Assembly: GCA_030268105.1 (NCBI GenBank)
Contig: BSDZ01000046.1
Span: 62,001 to 126,000, forward strand
DNA: 64,000 bases
DNA from: Volvox africanus
Lineage: Eukaryota; Chlorophyta; Chlorophyceae; Chlamydomonadales; Volvocaceae
Direction: 5' to 3'
This document shows positions 48,268-59,502 of the stretch, one piece after another. The position numbers and the translations under genes are program-made. The notes below the pieces were generated by a model. It saw only the letters and a program-made list of their open reading frames with translations, searched no databases and had not been told where the DNA came from. Position 1 is the stretch's first letter; every line of letters begins with the position of its first letter.

Positions 48268-49333
48268 CACAACATTGGTCTCCGCCACGCACACAGATGA
48301 TAGTGTGAAATGTGGTTGTGTTTGTTTGTGTGTACGTGCATACATTCATTCCTGACGAATCCCAATCAATACATGCCGCCATCCCGAACATTGTGCATTC
48401 ATACCCACCGTCACCAGGACTGTGTACTGCTTGCCAGTGCTACACTGCACAGGCTTGCATTAGTGCGGCCTCTGGATTCTGTCCCGCACCTGCTCATCAC
48501 CAAACACTAATCGCTATCTGACACTACCGGCCACCCGCCCGCTGCCCCCTCTTACTCCTGTCATTACCACGACTTGGAGCGGTTTGCATGCAAGGGAGTT
48601 TGTGGAGTACGACGACCCACCTGACCCCATGTTGATGCCAATGCGCAGCTCCCAGGCTGTTCGGTGCCACAACGCCCCAATCAATTGGCGCATCAACTGG
48701 GCGACAACGGTGCCCAATAATGGCAACCTCGGGCCCGGGAACTTCACCCTCGCCTCCAACCCCGTCGGTGGGCCCCTCGTCTAGCGGTGAGTAAGAGCTA
48801 CATATATACACAGGCCCATGGCCTTCTGGCGGCAGTAGATGCGGACTGTATCAGTTCGTGGACTGCCTCTGACTGCAGCGTGCCACAACGGTCGCCACTT
48901 TTTGCCAAACAGCGCGGCCACTCCCTGGGCTCCTGCAGCCGTCGCCGCCCCTTGTACCGCCCCATCAACAGCATTTATCCCCCTAGGTCGCGGCCGCTGT
49001 CGCCACCGCATGCGTGCTGTCGTCCCCGCGTGCGTAATGTATGCCCCCGAAGCCGCGCTCCATTCATAGCATATGTTGGTAAAACCTTGTGCCCTATGGC
49101 TGGGCAGGGACAACACGGCCCTACTTGAATGCAAGGGTCGTTCTGGATATGGTTGAGATCTCTAAAGTGGGGCTGAAGTATAGGTGGAGGTAGGGGTGGA
49201 GATGTAGACGTGAGTAGCACATATGGATTGAAATGTTAGCTGCCGTAGCAGAGCTTGCCAGTTGGGCGGAGCACATTCTGCATCCATCTGCATGTATGCA
49301 CAAGCATGTACGAATATGCCACTGCACTGGTGC
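48268..49333. other. Single-copy spacer between X1 and D1
   Basis: Present only in the first composite; in the second it is replaced by a satellite-derived segment (58983-59502). It holds one exon-like open frame (48465-48784). The remaining sequence, 48785-49333, has overlapping short frames on both strands and nothing recognisable. Confidence 0.7.
48465..48784 (+). CDS. Exon-like open frame, unidentified
   Basis: About 105 open codons ending in TAG at 48782-48784. The sequence is of ordinary composition, with REFVEYDDPPDPMLMPM, CHNAPINWRINWATTVP and GNFTLASNPVGGPLV at the end, and could be the last exon of a secreted protein. There is no in-frame ATG near its start, so an upstream exon would be needed. 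No family is recognised. Confidence 0.28.
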
Positions 49334-49709
49334 AGGCGGCATCCATATGCCTACCCATTTGTTGCCTCGACCGGGTGCCTCAGGAATTAATTCCTAGCAA
49401 TCAGCATCACAATTGTACGGGCGAAAATAATCCAATGGAGCGATTGAGCCAGTTTGAATACTTGTCGTTCAGATACGCTATAGATTCGAAGCTAGCATGA
49501 ACACAGGCAAGGGCGTGTGTGTGGGTTATGTACATCTGGTTGGTCACACATGTGCAGAGGCTAAGGTTTCAGCATGCCCGTACATGTGGCAGGGTGGATT
49601 CCCGATGCGGATGGAGCTTGCTCTGGTGTTGGTTTTGCAGACATATACAATGAATCACTTCTGCGCTGTATGTTAGCACACCAGCTATGGACAGGCGGAA
49701 AGCAACTGC

Positions 49710-50102
49710 GTGGACTCATGCGTGTCGTTGAGCATTAGACTACGTGTGTATCAGGCCTTGGCGCATGCTCTTTCACGCTTCGATGCCTTTGATTTTCCTT
49801 CAAACAGACTTATTATCGAACACGTTTCACTGGAAGATAAGCGCGTGGAAGGGAGATGCCACGAGAGAACTGTGCGTGTGGGGGCGTTGACGCGCGGCGG
49901 GCAGCAGCTGGGGCGCAATCAGTTGGGGCTCAGCCATATGGGCGCTTGCCAGGAGCCTCTTTGTCCGACACCATGGATCCGGCGCGATCCATGCACCCAG
50001 GGCACTTGTGAAGCGTATGGAGCTTGCTGTGTCGTTGATTATGCAGTTTTATTCATTGTATATGCGCTGTATGCACAACGAGCTATGGGTAGCCGGAGAT
50101 GA
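49710..50102 (+). CDS. Unidentified 130-residue open frame, D block copy 1
   Basis: The frame begins at a non-ATG codon and includes RVYQALAHALSRFDAFDF, a helix-like stretch that also occurs, in part, twice in each full satellite unit (about 879-960 and 4353-4440). It then runs through a Cys-rich segment to a hydrophobic VVDYAVLFIVYALYA near the end. An identical-length copy lies at 59879-60271 with two substitutions. No family is recognised, and the frame may be chance. Confidence 0.22.
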   Translation: MDSCVSLSIRLRVYQALAHALSRFDAFDFPSNRLIIEHVSLEDKRVEGRCHERTVRVGALTRGGQQLGRNQLGLSHMGACQEPLCPTPWIRRDPCTQGTCEAYGACCVVDYAVLFIVYALYAQRAMGSRR

Positions 50103-50936
50103 ACCGTTCAAATAAATGCATGTTGGGCATTAGACTACGTGTGTATGAGGCCGGATGGCCGTGTCTATTTATACATTGATCAGGACGTATTCACATACGG
50201 CTGGTAGAGGATGCCACGGCATGGGAACAGTGACATCCACGACATTGTACGCCTGATGGCTGGTGCGTGCTCGTGCCTTCATGCATATCTAAGTTGTGGA
50301 GGGGCTGCGGGCTGAATGTGTGTGTATGTTTGTGTATGATACGTTCACGTTCACTGTTTGGAAACTAGTTTGATAAGCCTCACCCCGCCGTTCGTATGGC
50401 CTATGGGTATGTGTTTATACCCCTTCACGTGATATATTGATGACGAGCATGTGAACCATTCAGCTGTGTTGACTGCATTACCGAGCTACTAGAGCTGTGT
50501 AAACATCTTGCCGTATCCGTTAATTGTGTAGGCGTGTACTCAGACAGGAAGGGCACAGAAAACTGAAACATAATGACATCTTGTCACACTGTAGGGGCTA
50601 CGCAGCAAATATGGAATTATTGACGAGGGTCTGAGCTCAGGGTGTGTGTGGTTAAGAAACTTACATGAAACACAAACAGAATTATGAAAGTACCAATCAC
50701 GATATAGTACAAAACAAAGGTATCAGAGTCTGCCCAATTAAGGGTGGTATCGAAAGACACCGAATATGAATTCAAAGCCCCATATACATGTTTCGTTCCA
50801 GGGACAGGCAAAGTGTCCAAGGAAGCTCCCAAGGATCCTGGATCGCGTGTTTCTGGGGTCGTAACCCTCCATGTGGTGGGGTTTCTTTACCTCGCACCCA
50901 TTACTCCTCCATTGCACAAACAGGGACAATCAAGAC

Positions 50937-51052
50937 GTCCCGGCCAAAGCCACTCCGGCGGCTAAGGCCCCCCCTTTGTCCCAGCCAAAGCCGCTCCAGC
51001 GGCTAAGGCCCCCCTTTTGTCCCAGCCAAAGCCGCTCCGGCGGCTAAAGCCC
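50937..51052. repeat. 41-bp GC-rich minisatellite, three copies
   Basis: Same unit as at 5300-5375 but with one more copy; a matching three-copy array is at 61106-61221. Confidence 0.8.
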
Positions 51053-51352
51053 GCTTCTTTTTGCCACTCGTTACACAAGCAAAGGACAATACGTCCCAGC
51101 CACAGCCGCCCTGGAGGCAGAGCCCCCGACCAGTCCACACCAGGGCATTAAATCTGCGTGGAAAGGGTTTGTTAGTCAGTAAGGACATGTCTAATTATTA
51201 TCGTAAGAACTGAGCGACACAATAAAACAGGCAGGCCAAGTCCCACACTTACCTTCTGATGACTAACATTAAGCCCTGATAAGATGCATGCAATCCCCCC
51301 TTTGTTTCCCTTGCTCCACCCCTCGCTCATCATATGCCTTCGGCATGCGCAT

Positions 51353-52333
51353 CTAGTTGTTGTTCTCAAGTCTGCTATATGCGACTTGCAAGTGTTCGAA
51401 GGCTTTGAAGGCCAACGCCCTGTGTTGCCCACCGAGCAGGTGACGGTGTGGGTTCACCTGCCACCTGAGCCTGTCGTACACAGCCTTCCGTCCCTGGGTT
51501 TTGAACTTCTCCGGAGCAAGCTGGAAGATGAGACGGTCGCCAAGTGCCTCATCTTCCAGTTTGCTAAGTGTGATCACCCACTCAACCACATCCGCATTTG
51601 TAAGCCCCTCAGTGGGTATGACGACATGGCTCACGTGGCCCAACCCGTTATCTGCACTTTGGGTATCTCTGCTTTCGGCCACGTCCCTCTCGTGGCACAC
51701 CACATTCTCCGCACTTTGGGTATCTCCGCTTTCAGCCACGTCCCTCTCGTGGCACACCACATTCTCCGCACTTTGGGTATCTCCGCTTTCAGCCACGTCC
51801 CTCTCGTGGCACACCACGTTATCTGCACTTTGGGTATCTCCGCTTTCGGCCACGTCCCTCTCGTGGCACACCAAATTATCCGCACTTTGGGTATCTCCGC
51901 TTTCGGCCACGTGCCTCTCGTGGCACACCACATTATCCGCACTTTCGGTATCTCCGCTTTCGGCCACGTCCCTCTCGTGGCACACCACGTTATCTGCACT
52001 TTGGGTATCTCCGCTTTCGGCCACGTCCCTCTCGTGGCACACCACGTTATCCGCACTTTGGGTATCTCCGCTTTCGGCCATGTGCCTCTCGTAGTTAACC
52101 TCACTCTCATAATTGCCGATATGGACCACTGGCACCTCGTGGTCGATTTTGCTCTTGATGCTCTGCGCATCCTGGTGTTGGAACACAGACACCTCATAGT
52201 CAAACCCATCACTTTTGGTCCTATTTTTCCAGGGCTGAACTTCATGGTCAGGCTCACTGACGTCTGCCTTGTTGGGTATGTCCATAGGAACGACTGTCTG
52301 AGAACCCATAATCCAGCCAGATATTTGCTGCAT
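51353..52333 (-). CDS. 19-residue-repeat J-like protein, D1 copy (8 repeats)
   Basis: 326 residues from the ATG, eight repeats in the order H, D, D, H, D, D, D, D. Three residues (T-K-K/E) just before the array are missing compared with the main-array copies, an in-frame 9-base loss shared with the copy at 61522. The J-like C-terminus is unchanged. This copy and the one at 61522 form a separate lineage that still keeps the frame open. Confidence 0.5.
   Translation of the reverse strand: MQQISGWIMGSQTVVPMDIPNKADVSEPDHEVQPWKNRTKSDGFDYEVSVFQHQDAQSIKSKIDHEVPVVHIGNYESEVNYERHMAESGDTQSADNVVCHERDVAESGDTQSADNVVCHERDVAESGDTESADNVVCHERHVAESGDTQSADNLVCHERDVAESGDTQSADNVVCHERDVAESGDTQSAENVVCHERDVAESGDTQSAENVVCHERDVAESRDTQSADNGLGHVSHVVIPTEGLTNADVVEWVITLSKLEDEALGDRLIFQLAPEKFKTQGRKAVYDRLRWQVNPHRHLLGGQHRALAFKAFEHLQVAYSRLENNN
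51635..52090. repeat. 57-bp coding minisatellite, 8 copies
   Basis: Eight units, mostly of the Asp (cacgtc) type, unlike the more mixed main-array copies. Confidence 0.95.
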
Positions 52334-53839
52334 GGACGGCAACCTAAGTTGCCAGCACAGCACCTTCGGCTGCAGATGCACCGCGGTCCAAGAGAGAAAT
52401 ATGGTCCTGCGGCAATGGGCGAAAAATTAATTTTCTGTGACTTAAAATGGTTCAGGCTTTGACCTTGACCGTGAGGCGGCGGCGGCATCCCAATCACAAA
52501 CAGCTACAACGCAAGGAAAGCTGCCCATATAGTTAATTTTTAATTAAGCTTAGCAAAGACATCGGTGGAGTCAGCCACGAAAATTGGAAAAGGCTCGAGC
52601 GTACCTTGGGTAGAAGACCTCGAAGCATGTCCGCGCCAGGTAGAAGATTCCACTGAGCATGGCTTTTAGGACGGGCCTAGCGACACAGCTCATGGTATCC
52701 GAATCCACGCAAACAAGCAAGCCTATCCAAAGACCAGGTGTGCTTGCAGCTTATGGCTGCGGTGTGCGTATGTTGAAAGTCAAGATGGATAGAGATAGAG
52801 TGTGCAGAGCAGGTAGCAGTAAACAACGTTGCATTTAAAACGCTGTAGTGAGAAAATGCGCACTGAACGGCCTAAGTAGCAAAAGTTTGATGAAAGTACG
52901 GCGGAGAGTGTACCTCCATGATAATCTGCCCTGCCAGGGGCTTCTTTACATCTGTGAGAAACTTTGAGGTATTTCGTTGCTTACGGAAAGCTTTCAATCA
53001 ATCCACGGTCATGATGGCACAGGGAAGTTATGTGCATTCAGTACTAAGCTGGAATCACGGCCAGTAGCATCTGAGGACGACGCGAAGTTGAACCTCTTTT
53101 TAATAACTGAAACATGGGAAATGACAGGGTCTATTACTGCATCTGAAAAGGGCAAACCACCTCCTGGCTTTCTGAGAACCACAATTCCGAAGCAAACTTG
53201 ATACGAAGTCGCACATGTACATGGAAGTATATGAACTATAATCACATTACTGTAGACATAATACAGGACACAGAATAGAATACACATATGTTTTGTAGGT
53301 TCCTTTGGAAGGCTTAGGGTTACTGCCCCGGGGAAGAACACTGCTTGCCAATACATACTGCCTTCCGCGCATGCATGGCGCCGGCATGATGCTCGATGTA
53401 AATTACATTACTCCAACGCGATGAACACCCGGGATAGATCTCGCTCAGAACCTCGCTCTGGCAACCAGTCACCTTCGCGATGCCCACCCGTTCGTTGGAG
53501 CTTTGCGCCCCACCCTAGCTGAGACCTGTTATAGCTTCGTCCAACACCTCCGTCTACTGCCTCCCCTTGGTCCGTAGCCCTTCTGCCCGGTCGCCTGACA
53601 ACTGCCGCACCCATTCACACCATCCCCGCACATGCAGCCCGTCTGGCGAGCTAAATAACGCATAATAGATTGGGGCATAACAAATTCACCACGCAACCAA
53701 ATTTTGACACGAAACAATCCAACAAACACGACGTGTTTTTTGTCCCGAGACACTCTGATTATGACTCCAGGGGGACACGTTGTGCTTAGGGCACACTGCC
53801 ACACTAATTCAATGGTCAATGGTTGCACTTCATCCAGAT

Positions 53840-54430
53840 GATGTAGATAGGTTGCAACCATCCAGATAGATCCTACATCTAGGGGGAAAACACCATCATT
53901 GGAACTTGCGCTTGGAATGAGCCTGCTTTGAGAATTATTTCAGAAATTATTCGGCGGAAGTTGTGGCCTGTTGTTGTACAGCGGTGGTGGGTTCAGGGCC
54001 CGCAGGACAAGAGTTGTGTCGGTCTACTTGAAGACGGAACAAGGAGATGAACGTTTGGAAGTTGAGATAGCAGTTTGAAGATTGGGATGTACGAACACAC
54101 TGTCATGGCACACTTCATGAACGGTTGGGAAATGTGGTGTTTGGTCTGTAAAAATGTCCAATGGGAACGCTGCCTCGACTAAACCCTAAGCTTAATGGTT
54201 ACAACTGGCCATATGCCGCCTAGATGGCCGCGCGGGTTGACGAACGAACGTTTACGGTATGTCGGTAGGTTGCTTGATGTAGATATGTTGCAACCTTTTA
54301 AGCCATGCAAGCTGCAGCAACGGACTCTTAATGTGTCTGTCCTAGATGCCTGCTCGTAGATGTGGACTTTGGATAGGTTGGCCCTCCCCGATTCCTTGAT
54401 CAACCGCTGCACTCACGCGTTTAGGAAGCA
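53840..54430 (-). repeat. Inverted, diverged copies of unit and array-edge sequences
   Basis: Bases 53860-53915 are the reverse complement, with changes, of 36908-36965 (both contain gatagatccta and the ggggaaaac stretch). Bases 54230-54430 are a diverged reverse complement of unit bases 4085-4230, as seen in the shared protein-like string VHIY(E/Q)QA and RCC(S/N)LHG. This is an old inverted relative of the satellite family, between the two composites. Confidence 0.65.
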
Positions 54431-54601
54431 ACAGCAAAACAATTACGCTTGGGATTTAACGACTCCCTGAAGAAATTATGTACACTTCATTTGGCCCACT
54501 CCCCTCCATTGGTGCGCATATCCGTTAGGCTGATGGTTCTTTCCATCTATGCAACCTGGGAAATAGCAACAAAATATGCCGTGTGAGGATTAATGATATG
54601 A

Positions 54602-54602
<1 letters not shown>

Positions 54603-54630
<28 letters not shown>
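54603..54630. repeat. CA microsatellite (14 units)
   Basis: Shorter allele of the tract at 43771-43806. Confidence 0.98.
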
Positions 54631-54632
<2 letters not shown>

Positions 54633-56171
54633 GGCAAGTGAACGTGCACGCCGCATGCCTGCACTAATTGGGAGTGCTTATTTTGCATCCCCAAACTCAT
54701 CCATTTGCGCGCGAGGAGTGATTCGGGATGTTGGCACACCATGTCGCGCCGCGCCACGTTGTGCTGCCCCACGTCACGCGAGCAAACTTCTAAATTCACA
54801 GAATTTTACATTTAAGCAGCGCAGCATATATACATATTTATAGCCAATATTACTGATAGCTCACTTTATCCAGGCCGCGGAATTTAAGAATCGAATAAAG
54901 GAGGTTCTTCAGCTTTAAAGATTCTGTCCGCCAGGCGCTGATCGCTTTGGCTGCCTCGTACAGTTAAATAAGAGTTCGAAATATGCCGATTTTACGTAGT
55001 CAGTTGCATTTATATATGCAAGAGAAGTTCACATTACCAATGACCACAAACAAAGTAAAGAGCGAAGTAAAGCTTTCTATACTGAATGTCATAGGGACAA
55101 ACCAGAGCTGGGACTGCTCCGGGACAAACGCAAATGGTCATTTTTGCGGGCACAGGGGCTTATCCAACACTGCACCCATTCTGGTCTTGTAACAAATATG
55201 TTCCCCTGGCTTGATAGTTAGAAGTGTACCTTAAAATTGGGTCTGGGAAAATTGGGTTTGGAGGTGCATGGTGTTGGACCCTTAGCCTTTTCGAGCTCTT
55301 TGAGCAGTCTTGCTTACCCAAGCATTCATTTGTGCCTTTGATCTTGTCAAAAAAATGTAGTTAAGGTTTTTTAGATCAAAACAAGCTTATGAAGAAGAAA
55401 TAGAACAAAATTCAAAATTATATAGAACATTAAGTAATAGACCAGAAGAAAGAACTGACCAAGTTATACGAAATTAAAAATGAGCTTTTACTAAGCGTTC
55501 CCAATATTTTGCATTGACGCCCACATCTATGCTGCGGTGATGTTGCCTACCCGTCACGCCCTACCCTAGACGGACCACATGTAGCCATTCCCGCCTTCGT
55601 TCGAAGGCCTCCAATCAGCCCCAGATGCACAATAATCTTAACTCCAACTATCCAAACTTCCGAAGCCTACAGCTCCAAATCCTAAGCCCGTACCGACCGT
55701 TGCATGCCTCGCATCCGGGGTCTGAGTACAACATGTACAACATACAACTGATCGCTTAATAAATTATCAACTCCCCATATCTTCTGCCGGAAGCACAATG
55801 CAGAATTACCGAAAGTTCGAATACGTAGGCCGATATGCCGATAGGCCGATAGCAGATGGACGCGGGAGAGAGAGTAGAGCCACGAGAGAGGAGAAGGAAA
55901 CATGGCGGAACGTGTGGCGCTTACTACAACCCCCTGCTGCAAACCTCTCTCGGCAAAGTTGGAACGTAAGCCCGATCCTTCGTAATAAGCAGCATTCTCA
56001 TCCAGTTCGAATAGAATTTAGCAAGAACAGCAACACAGGAAGGGATAGAATCCCAATCTCAATCTTGACTTTGTGCCTTCCTCATTATTACGCGGTTTTC
56101 ACTCTAACCGCGCAATCCGGCACGACCGCCACGGCCGCGCCGCGAAATAACGACCATTCGTTTTCCAGGTC

Positions 56172-57562
56172 CTAATATGGCAGACAACGGCCGAAAGGAA
56201 AGCCCGGTATTGCATAGTACATATCATCGTACTGCTCGTCCATGGCATCCCACAGATCCGAGACGCTGCCATCGGTGTGAAGCCCCTGCAGCCGTATATC
56301 CGTGCAGGGCCGCGCATAAGCCTAAGGGTTTTATCATTTGTACAACGGTAGGACATAAAAAGATTTGATCTGTCGTAACAAGTCACCAGATAATCAGGGC
56401 CAGGGCCAGGGCCAGGGCCAGGGCCAGGGCTAGCTCGGACGCCTAACCCGATAGGACACGAGTAGTAAGTTTGCTCCTCCCAAAGTGGAATACCAGGTCT
56501 CTTATCATCTTCCTTCCATCCATCCTTCCCGGTGCACCCTAGTAAGCACCTGGATTGCTGAGACCCACGGGTCCATGGCTTAGCATGCCCTCTGAGCCCC
56601 GCCCCATGAGCCCCACTCCCTACTCACCGGCCAGCACTAACACGGTGGGGGCAATGTCAATGTGCTGCGTCGTGGTAACCACCTTGGAGCCGGCAGCCAG
56701 ACCCGGGCCCTGAGGCCAGGGACGACGGGTGGAGGGGTGAAGTCCAGGGATTTCTGCCACAAAAGGATAAGGGTTCTTGAGTATTAGGCTAGGAGGGCAA
56801 AGGACAGGCGGACGGAGGTTGGGACTACGATTTTAGGCGGGGGAGGCAGGGTTAAAGATGCAACAGAAAGGTGCGTGCAAGGATTTATGGCAAGGACGAC
56901 GGAGGGCCTGGTTCTGGTGGCAGTGGTTGCCTCATGTTAAAGGAAGGAGGGGGCGATGATACGAAATCTACAATCTATAATCTATATTATTATACACCTA
57001 TCCCCACCCCACCCACGCCCCTCCCACCTAACGCCACGACCATCTCTCATCCACAGCTCGCATGCACCTCAGCGGCACTCGGTGGATCTCCTCTAAGAAG
57101 GTCACATTTGCGGCCGTGAGGGGGTCTCGCGCCCGCAGCCACGCTGGCTTCCCACTAACCCCCGGGTCATTCTGGGCGGTCGTGGCAGTGCCGCTCCACT
57201 CAGCTCCTCCCACAGTGTCAGGCCGCAAGTAAATAAGGCCTACGCGTTTGGATGGTGGCTGGCGTCGTCCCCGGTAGGGAATGTGGAATCAATCGGGGCG
57301 TAAGCTAAGTAGCCGCCAAGGCCGTGCATAATCGTAGAAAGAAGAGCGATGGGAACCGTGATGATGTATACTATCGGTGTTGTTGGCGACAGCGAAGAGG
57401 TGCTGCGAGAGACGTTGGTAGATGCAAGCAAAAGTTAATGTATGAGTGCTTGCCCCCTCCCCCCGCATTCACCTGTGTATAGCGTGGTGTACCCAGCTTT
57501 CTGCAGCCAGGTGGGGAGCCACTCGCGATCCAAATCCAGCGCACGGAATTTTGCAGAACCTC
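56172..57562 (-). pseudogene. Arylsulfatase-type gene remnant, copy 2
   Basis: Same exon-like pieces as copy 1: 57473-57562, about 57028-57410, 56628-56710 and the last exon from about 56321 to the stop at 56172-56174. It has the same AG insertion that breaks the VDE(MV) stretch, so that defect is older than the duplication. Changes since then include G to D in LAYAPI(G/D)STF and E to D in the last exon (EQY(E/D)DMYY), both mild. Confidence 0.65.
56395..56430. repeat. CAGGGC hexamer array, 6 copies
   Basis: Short form of the array at 45583-45762, at the same place relative to the sulfatase exons. Confidence 0.97.
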
Positions 57563-58982
57563 CTGTATGTGAGGAAGGGGTTGTGGGTTCGCGGGCCAGG
57601 GCCTCGGGGATGACGAATTTAATTTGTGGAAAAATGGTTTCCGCGGCCAGACGGCGAACCCCTTGGGGTGGCAAAAGAATGAATGGAAGAACGGAAGGAC
57701 AGAACGAACTCGCTTTGTGGACGGCCCAGAAAGGGGAGGGGTCTGCGGTGAGAACAGGAAGGTTGACTAGGAAGGATGATAGTGCCTAGAGTTGAAGGGA
57801 TGCAGAGCCGCGGAGCGCGGAGGGCTGGCGGGTTTCAGTTGCTGTTGGGTCAAATGACAGTCATCCGTCCACCTCCGGGAGAGGGGTTGTCATCAATGGC
57901 CATTGGGGCGGCCTTTCCTTGTCTCCTGTCTCGCTCATAAATGTAAATCTGTGCTTAGAAAAAGGTGGTAATGAGAAACTCTTAAATATGTCTGGTTCCG
58001 GAGCATGACCTACACCAAAACCCGGGTCCATGTTCGCTCCGCCAATTAACCTGACTGACGGTAATGACAAGGGGCCGCACGTCGCAATGTGGCTTCGAAG
58101 CCACCCGTCCACCCAGGAATACTTCTTCCATCGGGGGAGATCGGGTATTACCGTCTGAGGCTTACGATCGTATCCAGGCTAGTCGGGGACGGCAGGGTGG
58201 AACCTGTCATTTAAAACTTGACGTACCGTGTGGTCCGAGCACGTCTGTGAAATTGGTATTGGGACTCAGCTGGCCGCGTTGGAGGCTGACCCGGGAAGGG
58301 CAGCAGATGGGAGTAGTGACGAAATGGTTCGTAAAGGTGACACCTGGTTTGCAGCAACATCGGGACATAACCGAATAAGGAACCGATGCCTGCAGGAACT
58401 GACAGGAAGATTACCAACTTCCAACAACCAACCATTTTTACTTACCAGCTCAAAGAATCTTGAACAACATCTATGATTCAAGAAAATTTCTGAACATTCC
58501 TGGTCGCGTCGTCGTGCACGAAAGTCGCACGTCGCCAAATGATTGATGGTCCGGTTACGATGCCCTTACCTCGGTCTCGCAAAAGCCGTTTCGTCGCCGG
58601 TACTGAGATTAATCTACATCATCTACAAGGATAAGGATAGAGTTTGGACGCCGTGCTACAGATGCCGAATATGTGATGATACCCAGATACAGCATTACAT
58701 TTAGAAATCGCTTCCTTTGAAATTTCTTTGGATTAAACGATTTATTTGACGGAAATTCTTACGTGGAAATTCTTTACTCGACGGAAGAAGTATTTCAAGA
58801 TATGCTCATTTCATGCAAAGCATGACGTTGGTTGGCTTGGGGGCTGTTGCCGTTATTGAACAAAAGGGTAGAACAAAGGTGAGGGACGAGAGGGGACTCA
58901 TGTTTTCTTCATGTAGCGCCTATCACCCTACACTTGCCGCCTTCCGCCCGACCGCTGCATTGTAGCACGGAGCTGAACTTGT

Positions 58983-59502
58983 CTGCCGCGTCTGACTTCC
59001 TGCAATGGTAACTATGGAAACGCCTGGCACTTGCACACAATTCTTGATTCAGGGAACTAAAGAAAACAAGTTCGAGACAAAAAGGCAAATAAAATTGTTC
59101 GATGCTCTTACGAGCAAGCCCAATCGGTGAAGCTGTCACGTCGGAAGCGCGATGGATCAACGGTGAACTGACAAGACTGTCGAAGCTCCCAAACCAACGA
59201 TTTGATTGCATTTGCATACTTGTGAGAATTAAATAATGGTTAAGTGTATATGATCTTTCGGGCAATTGTTCAATCCCAACCGTAATTGTTTTGCTGTTGC
59301 TTCATAAACGCGTGAGTGCAGCGGTTGACCAAGGAACCAGGGAGGTCGAACTTATCAAAGTCCACATCTACCAGCAGGCACCTAGAATACACACATTTAT
59401 AGTCCGTGCTGCAACTTGCATGGTATGAAAGGTTACAACATATCTCAAATTTCTCGTTTCTACCTTTCCAACATCCTGTTTCTGTCCTCTCGTGCGACTT
59501 AA
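58983..59502. repeat. Satellite-derived segment between X2 and D2
   Basis: Matches unit bases 3757-4277 (ccgcgtctgacttcctgcaa onward) with moderate divergence. It takes the place of the 1.07-kb single-copy spacer seen between X1 and D1. It has cgtcggaagcg, the form also found in S2. Confidence 0.85.

Larger units (their letters stand above)
49334..53831. repeat. Diverged macrosatellite block D1
   Basis: Matches 59503-64000 base for base with a shift of 10169 and few substitutions. Bases 50082 to about 53090 correspond to the unit from about 4445 through the gene to about 7300 (the next unit's 850), at clearly lower identity than within the main array. Bases 53091-53505 are D-specific, where the F units have cctaggataga instead of taataactg. 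Bases 53506-53780 match unit bases 1186-1460 again. R1 is absent; R2 is at 50700-50846. Confidence 0.93.
54532..58916. repeat. Segmental duplication block X2
   Basis: Second copy of 43700-48267. The 44 bp left of it match 40321-40364, so sequence from 40.36 kb is fused to sequence from 43.70 kb at a shared gatgg. The parts 54635-56170 and 57800-58916 hold no gene I can support. Confidence 0.95.

Noticed and set aside
48767..48800. Start of a tRNA (cctcgtctagcggtgagt)
   Set aside because: No matching acceptor arm, anticodon arm or T-arm follows; it is more likely an exon end.
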